In this document: positions 53,203 through 62,203 of the stretch, piece by piece | Position numbering within the stretch: the first letter of the stretch is position 1 | Layout: each line of letters begins with the position of its first letter | DNA from: Streptomyces luteogriseus | Lineage (GTDB): Bacteria > Actinomycetota > Actinomycetes > Streptomycetales > Streptomycetaceae | DNA: 64,000 nucleotides | Assembly (NCBI RefSeq): GCF_014205055.1 | Contig: NZ_JACHMS010000001.1 | Location: forward strand, 1-64,000 | Direction of reading: 5' to 3' | Made by a program: the position numbers and the translations under genes | The notes under the pieces: model-generated | Database searches by the model: none | Told to the model about the DNA's origin: nothing | What the model saw: the letters and a program-made list of their open reading frames with translations, nothing else

Positions 53203-53504
53203 GGGCGGGTGCCGGGGACGTCGGCCAGGTCGACGCCGTCGGAGTCGTCGCAGCCGCCGACGAGGAAGGCCTCCAGGGCCGGGGCGGCGGCGAGGCGGGC
53301 CTGCCAGGTGCGCACGACGTGATGGAGCGGGCTGAGGCTGTAGCTGTGCCGGGAGTCCTCCAGCGCCCGTGCCCAGTCATGCTCGAAGGCGGGCACCCAC
53401 GTGCTGGCGCGGCTGCTCTCGCGGAGCTGGGCGAGCAGCTGCGCGGCCGCGGCCGGAGCGGGCGGGGTCGGCGGGACGGGCGCGTGGTCAGGCTGGGCGC
53501 TCAT
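53199..53504 (-). CDS. DUF6247-like protein (antitoxin candidate)
   Basis: The ATG at 53504, after GGAGGAGCC, gives a 101-residue protein: Pro/Ala-rich start, then [49 protein letters not shown] and a short acidic end. The helix-rich core and the phrase LxPLHxVVRTWQ are what I recall of DUF6247, usually found next to small RelE-like genes in Streptomyces. Pairing and overlap with the next gene support a toxin-antitoxin-type module. The function is inferred. Confidence 0.5.
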   Translation of the reverse strand: MSAQPDHAPVPPTPPAPAAAAQLLAQLRESSRASTWVPAFEHDWARALEDSRHSYSLSPLHHVVRTWQARLAAAPALEAFLVGGCDDSDGVDLADVPGTRP

Positions 53505-53595
53505 GGCTCCTCCAGGCGGGGGTCTCCTCGCCACGGTACGCGGGACACGCGGCGGTGGGGGCGAGCATGCGCTGATCCGCTTTCGGTTCGTCGGG

Positions 53596-53967
53596 TCAGT
53601 CGGCGACCTCGCCGAGGCTCCCGGCGAGGTCGCGCAGTTGCTGCTCGCTGGCGCCTGTCTCCTGTGCGCCGAACGGGCGGTCCGTACTCATGGGCAGGGT
53701 GTGACGGTCCTCGTCCTCGGCCTTCTCATGGACGGCTTCCCGGCGCCCCGCACGCAGCCGCAAATGCATCCAGGCCTCCACCCCCGCCTCCTGGCACACA
53801 CCGCCGCACTGCAGATCCCGCTCGGCAACCGGCACACCACGCGCGGCATACAGCCGGTCCGTGCGGTAGACGGTCACCCACAGATCCGGCAACTCCGGAT
53901 GCCCCAGATCGTCTCGGGCCAGGTCCAGATAGATCCGCAACTTCGTGTGCCAGACAATATTGACCAC
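53596..53967 (-). pseudogene. Chimeric fragment: unknown N-terminus joined to a Tpg-like tail
   Basis: Residues 1-90 (VWHTKLRIYLDLARDDLGHPELPDLWVTVYRTDRLYAARGVPVAERDLQCGGVC ... GVEAWMHLRLRAGRREAVHEK) read like the opening of a larger protein with paired Cys. The last 25 residues, FGAQETGASEQQLRDLAGSLGEV, closely follow the Tpg segment LFDAQEAGASDQQLQQIAAEALKEV. The open frame is therefore probably a junction of two truncated genes and not a functional protein. Confidence 0.5.
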
Positions 53968-54455
53968 CTACAACCGCCCTTCTGCCGTGAAAATCCCAGC
54001 AAAGGGACAGTAGGACGCGCCACTGACAACCGGCAGGCCGCACGCACGCGGCAAGAGCGAGAAGCGGTCACGCTCGACGCAGGCTGTCGGGCCTCATCTT
54101 CGCCAACAACTCCATCCGCCTGAGAGCCACTGGCCAAGGACCTCTACCAGACCACCGCGCATCTCGGCGTTCGTGGGGATATCGTTCCGCGGCGTCGGGC
54201 CCGCAGGTGTACCGGCGACTGAGCCTGATAGGTGTCCTCTTCCCGGGAGGAGGCCTGTGGCGCGCGTGAAGGTGCTGAGCTGCTGTACCTGCAGGCCATC
54301 GCTGCCGAAGCCCTTCCCGGGCGCCGCTCCGGCCTGGACCGCAACAACATCGTCGCCGTACACACTGGTGAGTGCTAGGACTCGGGCAAGCGGGTCCCCG
54401 CTCTAACAGCGCAGCTCGAGCGGCGCGGTCGGCGGGACCGTGCCCAGCATGAACC
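53968..54455. other. No gene recognised
   Basis: Frames on either strand are short and without family text. The stretch probably holds the promoter of the membrane protein gene at 54456. Confidence 0.4.
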
Positions 54456-55031
54456 ATGACTGACGCAGCCGGGTCGCCCAATGAACGCCAGCAGAACGAC
54501 AACAGGTCGCGACGGCGCTTGATGCGGGGCTCTCGTGCCGATTGGCTGTCCGTGTTCGTCGCCATCCTTGCATTGGTCGTCTCACTCCTGAGCTACCAGC
54601 AATCTCGGAAGGCACAGAGCGCTGCCCAGGAGTCCGAGCGGCAGGGAGGCGCGAAAAGAGTCGGTTTCTGGCAACAGAATTACACGAACCCGCAGGTCCT
54701 CAACGTCTTCAACCGGAACTCTTTCGACATCGACGAAGCGACAATCACGTTCAGCGACGGGTATTACATCAAGGTCGGCCTCGTGCCCGCCTGTCACGGC
54801 TGGACGTTGGCCGGCTTCAGCACGGCACAGAAAGGCGGCGGCACGTACACACTGCCCTTCCCCGCACGGTTGGACTTCCGCGACCAGGACTCACCTCCCG
54901 GCAAGTGGACCATCGACGAGAAGCCGCCGCATCGGCAGGAGACTCCCCCAGCGCTGCCCACTCATATGGATGCGACCGAGGCCTACCGGACGAATGTCCG
55001 TGGCCCGTACTACGTGGGCTGCGCTACCTAG
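54456..55031 (+). CDS. Hypothetical protein with one membrane helix
   Basis: The 191-residue protein has a charged cytosolic start (NERQQNDNRSRRRLMRGSR), one membrane helix (DWLSVFVAILALVVSLLSY), a short coiled stretch (QQSRKAQSAAQESERQ) and an extracellular beta-rich domain (VGFWQQNYTNPQVLNVFNRNSFDID ... ACHGWTLAGFSTAQK ... PYYVGCAT). The ATG follows a weak ribosome site. It resembles anonymous Streptomyces membrane proteins. No enzyme motif. Confidence 0.65.
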   Translation: MTDAAGSPNERQQNDNRSRRRLMRGSRADWLSVFVAILALVVSLLSYQQSRKAQSAAQESERQGGAKRVGFWQQNYTNPQVLNVFNRNSFDIDEATITFSDGYYIKVGLVPACHGWTLAGFSTAQKGGGTYTLPFPARLDFRDQDSPPGKWTIDEKPPHRQETPPALPTHMDATEAYRTNVRGPYYVGCAT

Positions 55032-55292
55032 ATGGCGCCCTGGCCGCCGAGGCCTGCGACCAGGGCGCAGGCGTGCGCAAAGGCCGTTGGCCTCGGCTCG
55101 GTATCGGGGTGAATCAGCAGATCGAGTCCCTCGTAGGAGTGTTTCCCCCTCGGCCGTGAACCCCGGGCCAGGCGGAGCCGTCGGTAGGGGCATGTAGATC
55201 GGCGAACAGCGCATCGCAGAACCCGGTCTCGAGGTCATGGACACCACCGCCCCACCCAAGGCCGCTAACCACCCATCCAGCATGCAGAACCC

Positions 55293-55375
55293 ATAACCCC
55301 AGCTCACACATCCCGGCCTCCCCATTCGAACCACGCACCCCGCTTCTCAAAGACCAGCAACACACCAGGTCAGCC
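55293..55375 (+). repeat. Diverged copy of the transposon-end C/A-rich sequence
   Basis: It aligns base for base with 9191-9273 at about 80 percent. It lies alone, 47 bases from the 3' end of the phosphatase gene. The rest of 55032-55421 has no gene. Confidence 0.6.
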
Positions 55376-55421
55376 AGCGCCCGGTACACCAGCCACCGCC
55401 CCCTCCAGCGTCAGCGTGTGA

Positions 55422-56795
55422 TCAGTGCAGGCGCATGGCATCGCGCAGGGTGGTGAAGAGGTCTGTCTGGTCGGTGACGCCGAGGACCCGGTAGGCCTGC
55501 GGTCCCTGGGCGGCGATGCGGACCTGAGTACCCGTGTGCTCCTGGGTCTGGCTGGGGGTGTTGGTCGAGTAGTTGACCTTCATCTGCCGGTCCTCGCCGG
55601 TGATCAGGGTTGCGGAGAGGCCGGGCGGGGTGGCCTCCAGCGGGACGATCTGGCTGGTGTGGCCGTGGTCGGCGGTGGTCACCACCAGGGTGTCGGGGTG
55701 CTTGGCCGCATAGTCGCGGGCCACCTTGACCGCGCGGTCGAAGGCCACCGTCTCGCCGATCTGCCCGCACGGGTCGGCGGCATGATCGCGTTTGTCGATG
55801 GAAGCGCCCTCCACCTGCAGGAAGAAGCTCTGCCCGCTGCCCCGCCGCTGTTGCCTGGCCTCGAGGAGTTCGATGGCCTTTGCCGTCGAGTCCGCCAGGC
55901 TCGGTGTGCCCGGCGGGCGGTTCGGGTTGGAGGTGACACACCGCTGCCACTCGCTGCCGTCGCGCGTTGCCGGCTTGCCTGTCCACTCCGTCGGCAGGTC
56001 GTCCCCGGCGAACAGGCCGAGCACCGGCCTGGCGGGGGTGACGGCTTTCATCGAGGCGCTGCTGGTGACCACCTGGTAGCCGAGCATGCGCGCCTGCTCG
56101 GTCACGGTCATGCCCTTGTACCTGCCGACGGTGACCTCCTGGTCGAAGCGCTGCTGCCCGCCGCCGAAGAGGACGTCCACCTTGTGGTTGACCAACTGCT
56201 CGGCGATCGAGCCCGGCCCTTTCTCACCAAGGGTGTCGGTGGGGCACTTGGCCATGTCGGCCGGGCCCTTGCAGGAACGGTCGGTGACATGCGAGGCCAT
56301 CACCGCCGGGGTGGCATCGGTCAGATCGGCGGTGGTGACATTGCCGGTCGCGTAGTCGTTGTCCTGCGCCAGCTCCAGGATCGTCGGAATGGCCTGGTCG
56401 GTGTTCGGCGTCTTGGAGATCCGGCCGTTGATCGTCTTGCGGCCGGTCGCGAATGCGGTGCCGCTGGCGGCGGAGTCGGCCACATAGTCCGGGGTGCCGT
56501 CCTCGTGCACGGCGTACGTGGTGTAGGCGCCGGTGAGCGGAAACTTGTCCATGTTCAGGCGGCCGCCCGCCCCGACCGTGTAGTTGCGGGCGAGTGTGAT
56601 CTCCGCGTCGCCCATGCCGTCGCCGATCAGAAGGATGACATTCCTGGCCTTGCCGTGCTCGATGGCCCGCACGGCCCGCTCCCACGGCTCCACGGAATCC
56701 CCGCCGGAGGTAACGCCCGCGATCACCGCCGACGCAGCTAGAGCGGCGCCGGCCACCGCGGCGACCACTGCCTGCCGACGAGACGGACTGCGCAT
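55422..56795 (-). CDS. phoA: Alkaline phosphatase (PhoA family)
   Basis: The 457-residue protein begins with a signal that looks twin-arginine-like (SPSRRQAVVAAVAGAALAASAV), so it is exported. PhoA landmarks: the metal Asp in VILLIGDGMGDAEI, the nucleophilic Ser in VADSAASGTAFATG, VEGASIDKRDHAAD with metal ligands, TTADHGHTSQIV with Asp and His ligands, and a C-terminal HTGTQVRI with the last metal His. All catalytic features appear present. It should release phosphate from organic esters outside the cell. No PHO box was identified by eye. Confidence 0.92.
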   Translation of the reverse strand: MRSPSRRQAVVAAVAGAALAASAVIAGVTSGGDSVEPWERAVRAIEHGKARNVILLIGDGMGDAEITLARNYTVGAGGRLNMDKFPLTGAYTTYAVHEDGTPDYVADSAASGTAFATGRKTINGRISKTPNTDQAIPTILELAQDNDYATGNVTTADLTDATPAVMASHVTDRSCKGPADMAKCPTDTLGEKGPGSIAEQLVNHKVDVLFGGGQQRFDQEVTVGRYKGMTVTEQARMLGYQVVTSSASMKAVTPARPVLGLFAGDDLPTEWTGKPATRDGSEWQRCVTSNPNRPPGTPSLADSTAKAIELLEARQQRRGSGQSFFLQVEGASIDKRDHAADPCGQIGETVAFDRAVKVARDYAAKHPDTLVVTTADHGHTSQIVPLEATPPGLSATLITGEDRQMKVNYSTNTPSQTQEHTGTQVRIAAQGPQAYRVLGVTDQTDLFTTLRDAMRLH

Positions 56796-57206
56796 GAACG
56801 GGACTCCTCAACGCACCCGCAGGACAGATGCCAGCCGGGCTTCAGACCATCATCCATGGGCCAGTCGACGCTGTTCTCCCTGGCACGCGGGCAGCTACGC
56901 CGAACGGCGCCGGGAAGGGTAAAACTGCGGCCGACATCGAGGCCAGCAGTCGTGTCCCCGAATGTCGAGTTGAAATGGCTCGGCGAGTACCTGCTCGCGA
57001 CCTGCTCAGGTGGCCGCGTCGAGCGTCTCGGCCGGCACCGCGCCTTCGACGCCACCGGGCGTCCAACAGACCGGGCGCTCTTCGCCGTGATCCGAAAACA
57101 GCCCAGATAGAGGCCACGACCTCACCGGCTACGGCGCTGCGCGCTCCCAGGCGATCACAGACGAGACGCGGCCAGTACGAACCCCTACCGGTCCGGCAGG
57201 CGCCGT
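56796..57206. other. No gene recognised
   Basis: No credible coding frame; likely the phosphatase promoter region and the 3' region of the gene to the right. Confidence 0.4.
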
Positions 57207-57737
57207 CTACGCCGTGGTGTCTGGCGTCCACACGAGCAAGGAATTGCGACCCTTGGAGTTGCGCACGACCTGTATGCCCGCCTGGGTGAGCGCCTGGCGG
57301 TATCGCCGCAACTCTCGCTGCACCACCGTCCCGTGTCCGATCGTGCACACCACGCGGAGCTGTTCCTCGTCTGGGCCGTGATCGACGACGAAGCCGTCTT
57401 CGGTGTCGCTGAACTCCGTACATCCGGCCCGCCGCAGAATCTGGCGGATCGTTTCGGCGTTCCGGCCCCACCCGTCCGGTGACGGACGCGGCCTGAGCCT
57501 GTGCCGGGCCGGCGGGCGGCCTTGGGTGTGCTGTGACCCTCTCACCCCCGGCAGCACTGCTGGAGGCGCAGCCAGGGAACTGGCTGCCGGCTCCGCACAC
57601 TCCACGACGGCTCTGATCACCGAAAGCGGCACGACCCCTTCCCACCCCAGCACACGCATCCCAGCGGCGCCTTCCGCACGGACCTGCAGCCCAGCGATGG
57701 AGGTCTCCAACCACTCATGGCCTTCGTCGCACGCCAT
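57207..57737 (-). CDS. Hypothetical protein (176 residues)
   Basis: The C-terminal half is well structured: WGRNAETIRQILRRAGCTEFSDTEDGFVVDHGPDEEQLRVVCTIGHGTVVQRELRRYRQALTQAGIQVV. The N-terminal 80 residues (CDEGHEWLETSIAGLQVRA ...) include DEGHEWLE. It resembles short Streptomyces proteins of unknown function that sit near mobile elements. No catalytic motif. The start at 57737 is plausible but uncertain. Confidence 0.6.
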   Translation of the reverse strand: MACDEGHEWLETSIAGLQVRAEGAAGMRVLGWEGVVPLSVIRAVVECAEPAASSLAAPPAVLPGVRGSQHTQGRPPARHRLRPRPSPDGWGRNAETIRQILRRAGCTEFSDTEDGFVVDHGPDEEQLRVVCTIGHGTVVQRELRRYRQALTQAGIQVVRNSKGRNSLLVWTPDTTA

Positions 57738-58381
57738 ACCTCATCATCCGGGCAGATCCGCGCGCCCTGGCCCTGGACACTCCAAGGTGTGAAGTAATGA
57801 TCGCGTCATGAATAGAGGAGGCCTCGCAGGTCCTTCGAGGTCATCGGCTGGCATCCCACCGCCGAGCAGGCCCTGACCGCCTGACCAGCGCCGTGCCGGA
57901 CCACGGCGCGGTGAGGTGCCGCTGTCGAGTCTGGTGTGAATCGGCTGGCGCCGGCTGCACGCAAACTCCCATGAGGACCGCCCGAGGAACTGGCATCGGC
58001 GATCAACGTAGGTGTCCTCGACCACGATGGTGCCGACCCGTACCGGGGTCGGCTGAGCTGTCGCCGACGGGTGAACGCGCCGCGAGCGCTTGCGTCATGA
58101 CGGCGGCCACGACTGCGGCCTCTGTACAGGGCGGCTCGCAATGGGTACAGGCCGGGCCGCTCACCTTCGCCCAAGATCTCACCAAGACCGCGGATCGCAT
58201 TACCGGGGTGGCGGAGCTCGCGATCCCCCTTCTAGCAGATGAAGCTCCGTATCGGGCTGGGCGGTTGTGTGTTTAGGCTGAGGGTGAGTGCTTAGGCCAC
58301 AGGCACACCGCGGGACACGTCGCGAGCAAGCGTGCGCTCCTGCGGTCCTGTCCTGTCCCTATGCCCTCAGGAGGTGCCGTT
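57738..58381. other. No gene recognised
   Basis: Several short frames on both strands, none with family text. The last 30 bases contain the ribosome site of the ANTAR gene. Confidence 0.4.
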
Positions 58382-59238
58382 GTGAGCGACGGAAGCCAAG
58401 GGATGCCCGGCCCCTTGCCGAACGGTCCCCACACGGACGGGCCCTGCGAGGGCGTACCCGCCACTTCGGTGGATGCACTTGAGGTGCGCAATCGGCAGCT
58501 CGCGCGGGCCGCGGTCGAACCGGCGCAGCGGATCCTGGTGCACCGCTACCGTCTGGCCGTTCTCGCCGAAGGGTTCGAACTGCTGAAGCAGACGTCTCAG
58601 CGCTTCAACATCAAGCTGCACACGCTCGCTGGTGCCGTGGTGCGTGTCGCCGGCCCGGACGCCGGTGCCGAGCAGTGGTTTCCACGCCGGGCCCGCTTCG
58701 TCGCCCCCGCGCTGCCGGATCTGGCGCTGCGCGGGGCGAGGGCCGAAAGTCAGGCAGTGGTTCTCCGGGCGGCGCTGCGGCGGGTCCTGCACGTCACCGA
58801 AACCGATATGGGCAACGTCCAGCTCGCCGAACACGGGATGCTGCGCCTGGAGAAGCACACCGGCCTGAACCGGTATTTCACCGACTTCTTCGCTTTCGTC
58901 CAGGATTCGACCACCTCGTGCGCGCAGGCCGCCCAGGAGCGTCAGCAGATCACCGTGAAAGACGTCGAATCAGCCGACATCTTCGATGACGATTCCCGCC
59001 ACGCCATCCTCCAGGCCGGCAGCCGCGCCGCCCACAGCCTCCCCCTGACCAGCCGTGGCCACGTGCTCGGCATGATCTCCTCCCACCACGAACACCCCTG
59101 GCAGGCCTCAGCCAGACACAGCTCACCGCCTTGGAGAAGACCGGCACCACCGTGGGCCGATGGCTGCACTGGCACCGCCAAACCGTCGTCCTCGACGCCC
59201 TGGAACACCTCCACTCCACCGCACGCAATCACCGCTGA
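58382..59238 (+). CDS. ANTAR-GAF-type regulator, one frame shift near the end
   Basis: The GTG at 58382 lies 8 bases after AGGAGG. Residues about 40-90 (LARAAVEPAQRILVHRYRLAVLAEGFELLKQTSQRFNIKLHTLAGAVV) have the helical layout of an ANTAR RNA-binding domain, which normally prevents transcription termination in response to a sensor domain. The following region (VLHVTETDMGNVQLAEHGMLRLEKHTGLNRYFTDFF ... SLPLTSRGHVLGMISSHHEHPW) is a GAF-like sensor. The expected end (LTALEKTGTTVGRWLHWHRQTVVLDALEHLH, stop 59238) is one frame over, with the shift near 59100. The uncorrected frame runs on as low-quality text to 59785. Confidence 0.7.
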
Positions 59239-59694
59239 CCGTTTCGTGCCGAGCCACGCCCGAGGCGCTGGCCAAAACGCCGCTTGTGATGACAGTCTGG
59301 GCAAGCGGGAGCAGGCTCTGGTCGAAACAGAGACGGCCCCTCGCAAACGGGGCTCGCTTAGGAAAACAGGCGGGAGCCGTCAACTCTTTTCGGGGTGGAC
59401 GGCTGTGTGTCCGCTCGACCGTGCCCAGTGCCTGGCCCCGCAGATGCATCCCCACCCACCGCGGCACCGAGGTCCTCGCCCGCCTGCGACCCACGCCGGT
59501 CCCGGCCACAGTGCGGTCGTCAACCGGTCTGTGCCTCGTTGCTTTGTGCGCTCCTCGAGGATCTGGGGCGGGGTACTCCTCGTTCCCGTCGCATCTAGGG
59601 ACGTCCAGCTTGCGGAGCTGCGTGCTTCCGTCGTCATCGCTGCGCGCCTCAAGCTTCCGGCTTCATGCTGCCGCTGGGTAGCCGCCGCCCGACC
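59239..59694. other. No gene recognised
   Basis: Spacer between the ANTAR regulator and the convergent HATPase gene; only accidental frames are present. Confidence 0.4.
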
Positions 59695-60171
59695 TCACCG
59701 GGCCCGATGGCCGGCGGCATCCCCGCCGGTGTCGTCGGCGAGGACGACGGACGCGGTGATCCGTTTGCCCACCGGTTCCCGGTGAACGCAGAAGGTCTGG
59801 GACACCGCCATGACGATTTCCAGACCGTGTTGGCCGAGCCGGTCCGGGTTCGTTGCCTGAACCGACGGCAGGGTGGTACTGCTGTCCCACACGCTGATCT
59901 GGACGGCACCTTCGTTGATCTCCAAGTCCAGCAGGCACGGTCCGGGCGCGTATTTGCGGGCGTTGGTCACCAGTTCGCTCACGACCAGCTGCACCATGCC
60001 CATCGCCCGCGCCGACACCGGCAGCCCATGCTCAGCCTGCACAGACGTGAGGAAGTCGCGGGCCATGTCACGGGCCTCGGCGATCTCCTCGCTGCCCTCG
60101 AACGCGGCAAAGGCCGCGATCGGACGGTCGACGACCGGCTCCTGGCCCTCGTTTTGGGCAGCAGCATCCAT
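59695..60171 (-). CDS. RsbW-like ATP-binding regulatory protein
   Basis: The 158-residue protein has the single HATPase_c fold of Streptomyces anti-sigma-type or phosphoswitch kinases: N-box VVSELVTNARKYAPG, G1-like ISVWDSS and G2-like LGQHGLEIVMAVS. There is no histidine-kinase phosphoacceptor domain. Such proteins usually bind a sigma factor or an STAS-domain anti-anti-sigma partner; none lies nearby. ANTAR and HATPase genes are often adjacent in stress signalling, so it may work with the gene at 58382. Confidence 0.82.
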   Translation of the reverse strand: MDAAAQNEGQEPVVDRPIAAFAAFEGSEEIAEARDMARDFLTSVQAEHGLPVSARAMGMVQLVVSELVTNARKYAPGPCLLDLEINEGAVQISVWDSSTTLPSVQATNPDRLGQHGLEIVMAVSQTFCVHREPVGKRITASVVLADDTGGDAAGHRAR

Positions 60172-60253
60172 GGACCCGCCTCACTTCCGAAGCGCCGTGC
60201 ACTGCCCACGCGCTTACCCCCGAAACCTCTCAGCATCCTCACACTGGGCACGA

Positions 60254-60322
60254 CCTCTGACAGCGGATGCCCACCGTTGCCTCTGGCGCTGGGCGGCACG
60301 GCGCCGGGCACGAGCCGGAGCT
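60254..60322 (-). repeat. 69-base repeat, copy 2 (inverted)
   Basis: The reverse complement matches 27041-27109 almost perfectly. Here it lies in the disrupted region between the HATPase gene and the regulator remnant. Confidence 0.8.
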
Positions 60323-60439
60323 CCTCCCGCCAGTGGGCCAGGCTGTGGCGAGTGGCGAGGGCTTCGCGCCGACGGCGGTCGCGCTCGCGCACCTCCACCA
60401 CTGTCACCCCGGTGCTGCCCCGCGACAGCACACTGCGCG

Positions 60440-61180
60440 GGCGTCGCGCGCGAACGGTGCCTCCAGAATCCGGGGGCGATCGGCGGCGTGGCCGGGTCTG
60501 CTGCTCAGGTACGAGAGCAGTTCCAGGCTCTTGCTGATGCGCAGGCGGGCCTCGACGCCGTCGACGATCAGGGCGTGGCGACCGAACTCCGAGACCGTCA
60601 CTGCCGGCAGGCGCTCCGCGACCTGGATCTTCGCTCCTTGGGCGGCGAGCGCCCGCCGACTGCGTGCCACGGGGTGTCGCCTCGGCCTCGGCGTCGTTAC
60701 GGCGCGACGCACGGCGGGGAACTTGGTGAGGATCTTGAGCAGTACGTGGTGGGAGCCCTGGGGGCCGATGTCTCCAGGGCCAGGTCGGCGGCCCGGTCGG
60801 CCGCGACCTCGTGGCCGGCGCGCCATTCCGCCTCCGCCAGCAGCACCCCGACGATGGGCAGTTCCAGGAAGAGGCCGCCGGCCTTCAGCAGCGACGCGGC
60901 CTCGCGCAAGCAGTCGAGCGCGTCGGCGTCGGCACCGCCGCGCAGCAGAAACCAACCCCGCCAGGCCCGCGCTTTTGCCCTGAGCTGTAGCGCATGCTCG
61001 ATGAGCGGGTCGTTCTCCAGCTCGTCGAGGAGGCCCATGGACGCCGCGGCGTCGCGGCGGTCGACGATTCTGAGCTTGACCAGCCCTTCCGTGAATCCGA
61101 TGGCGGCCGCGGCTTGCCGGGCGAAAGCGGCGACGTCCTCAGCGGCCCGCGGGCTGCCGAGGTCGGGTGCACCATGTAGA
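60440..61180 (-). pseudogene. SARP/BTAD-type regulator remnant
   Basis: Reading leftwards, helical repeat text (EDVAAFARQAAAAIGFTEGLVKLRIVDRRD ... LLDELENDPLIEHALQLRAKARAWRGWFLLRGGADADALDCLREA) is followed after a one-base shift by KIQVAERLPAVTVSEFGRHALIVDGVEARLRISKSLELLSYLSSRPGHAADR, a winged-helix segment of SARP-like regulators. The N-terminal side is cut at the 268-base repeat (61185), and the C-terminal side drifts into unrelated sequence. The gene is dead. Confidence 0.6.
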
Positions 61181-61184
61181 AAGG

Positions 61185-61454
61185 CCACAGGCATGTCCGG
61201 CCTTATGACATCTCCCCGGGCAAACGGTGTAATCAACACCTTCCCGGGCACAAGGTCCCATGGCTGGGGCCCGGTGAAGCAGCGAAACCTGCACCTCCAA
61301 CCACCGGACCCCAGCCACACCTCGCCCCCCCGCACGGCCGGCTTCACCCCTCACAGCCGGAGCCCGGGCAGTCGCCCAGGGCCCGCCCTAGTTACTCAGA
61401 CGGGCTCTCCAGGCCAAACCCCCCGGAGACTCGGCAACCAGCCTGCTGCTACTT
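61185..61454 (+). repeat. 268-base direct repeat, copy B
   Basis: It matches 28637-28904 in the same orientation, about 85 percent. It joins directly to the regulator remnant on the left and, 120 bases on, to a tnsC fragment on the right. Confidence 0.85.
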
Positions 61455-61573
61455 GGACGTGCTCCGCTGTGATTCGTCCGCCGCCCGGCTCACCGGCTGC
61501 CGCTACCTCCGGAGCGACCAGCAACACGTCGCCTCCTCGGCCGTGACGGTGTTCACCGACACCAGCGAACACC

Positions 61574-61705
61574 GCCTGCCACCTCGCCCACACCCGCAAA
61601 AACCCCGCATCGCCCGGATTAGCCCCGTCGCGGCGCCCCTGGCGTGCCTCTTGGTCCCGCCCGGCGCCACCGCGAAAACCCTCATCACCGAATTCGCCCG
61701 CTACC
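61574..61705 (+). pseudogene. tnsC fragment, relic of a second transposon copy
   Basis: About 132 bases match 8380-8512 at roughly 90 percent. The fragment covers the region after Walker A (CHLAHTRKNP ... VPPGATAKTLITEFARYR). Both sides end abruptly. Its right end is fused to the 3' end of the DUF1707 gene on the other strand. Confidence 0.85.
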
Positions 61706-62119
61706 GCTGTCGTCCGTGTCGCGCGGCCAGATGGCGATGGCTATCAGCACGGCCGCCCACACCCCCAGCGGCGTGACCGGCCAGTAGTAGGTCAGCTCAC
61801 TCTTCTGCACACAGCCTGCGCCCCAGATCCCGGACATGATCACCGCCCCACCGAGCCAGTAGCGCCATTCGGCCAGCCACTCCCTGAGGTCTTTGCGGTC
61901 CTGCTCCGAGCGGGTCGGCGCCGGTACGGGTAAGTCGGCCGTCAGCGCCGCGAGTTCATCGGTCGTCCGCGCCCGCAGGGCGCGCTTGGATCGGATCTCG
62001 TGCTCGTGCGGATCGAGTCGCCCCTCGGCCAGCGCTGCCGCCAGCACACCGAGCGCCTCGTCGCGGTCGAGGTCCGAGACCCGCACAGCGGGTACGGAGG
62101 GCTCACGTCGGTCATCCAC
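61685..62119 (-). CDS. DUF1707 membrane protein, C-terminus altered
   Basis: Residues 10-65 (VRVSDLDRDEALGVLAAALAEGRLDPHEHEIRSKRALRARTTDELAALTADL) are a DUF1707 domain, a short helical module common in Streptomyces membrane proteins. Two membrane helices follow (YWLGGAVIMSGIWGAGCV and YYWPVTPLGVWAAVLIAIAIW). The last residues lie in the tnsC fragment, so the original C-terminus was replaced during that insertion or deletion. Function unknown. Confidence 0.78.
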   Translation of the reverse strand: MDDRREPSVPAVRVSDLDRDEALGVLAAALAEGRLDPHEHEIRSKRALRARTTDELAALTADLPVPAPTRSEQDRKDLREWLAEWRYWLGGAVIMSGIWGAGCVQKSELTYYWPVTPLGVWAAVLIAIAIWPRDTDDSGSGRIR

Positions 62120-62203
62120 CCCTGTCTCCTTTCAGCTCCGTGCAGCACGTCACCTGACGGAAGATTAGAATACGACTGTATCTCAAAGATGGGAGTGCGA
62201 CCG

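Noticed and set aside
62170..62190. TetR operator upstream of the second TetR gene
   Set aside because: The half-sites of AGAATACGACTGTATCT are only partly complementary, so it is not listed as a feature.
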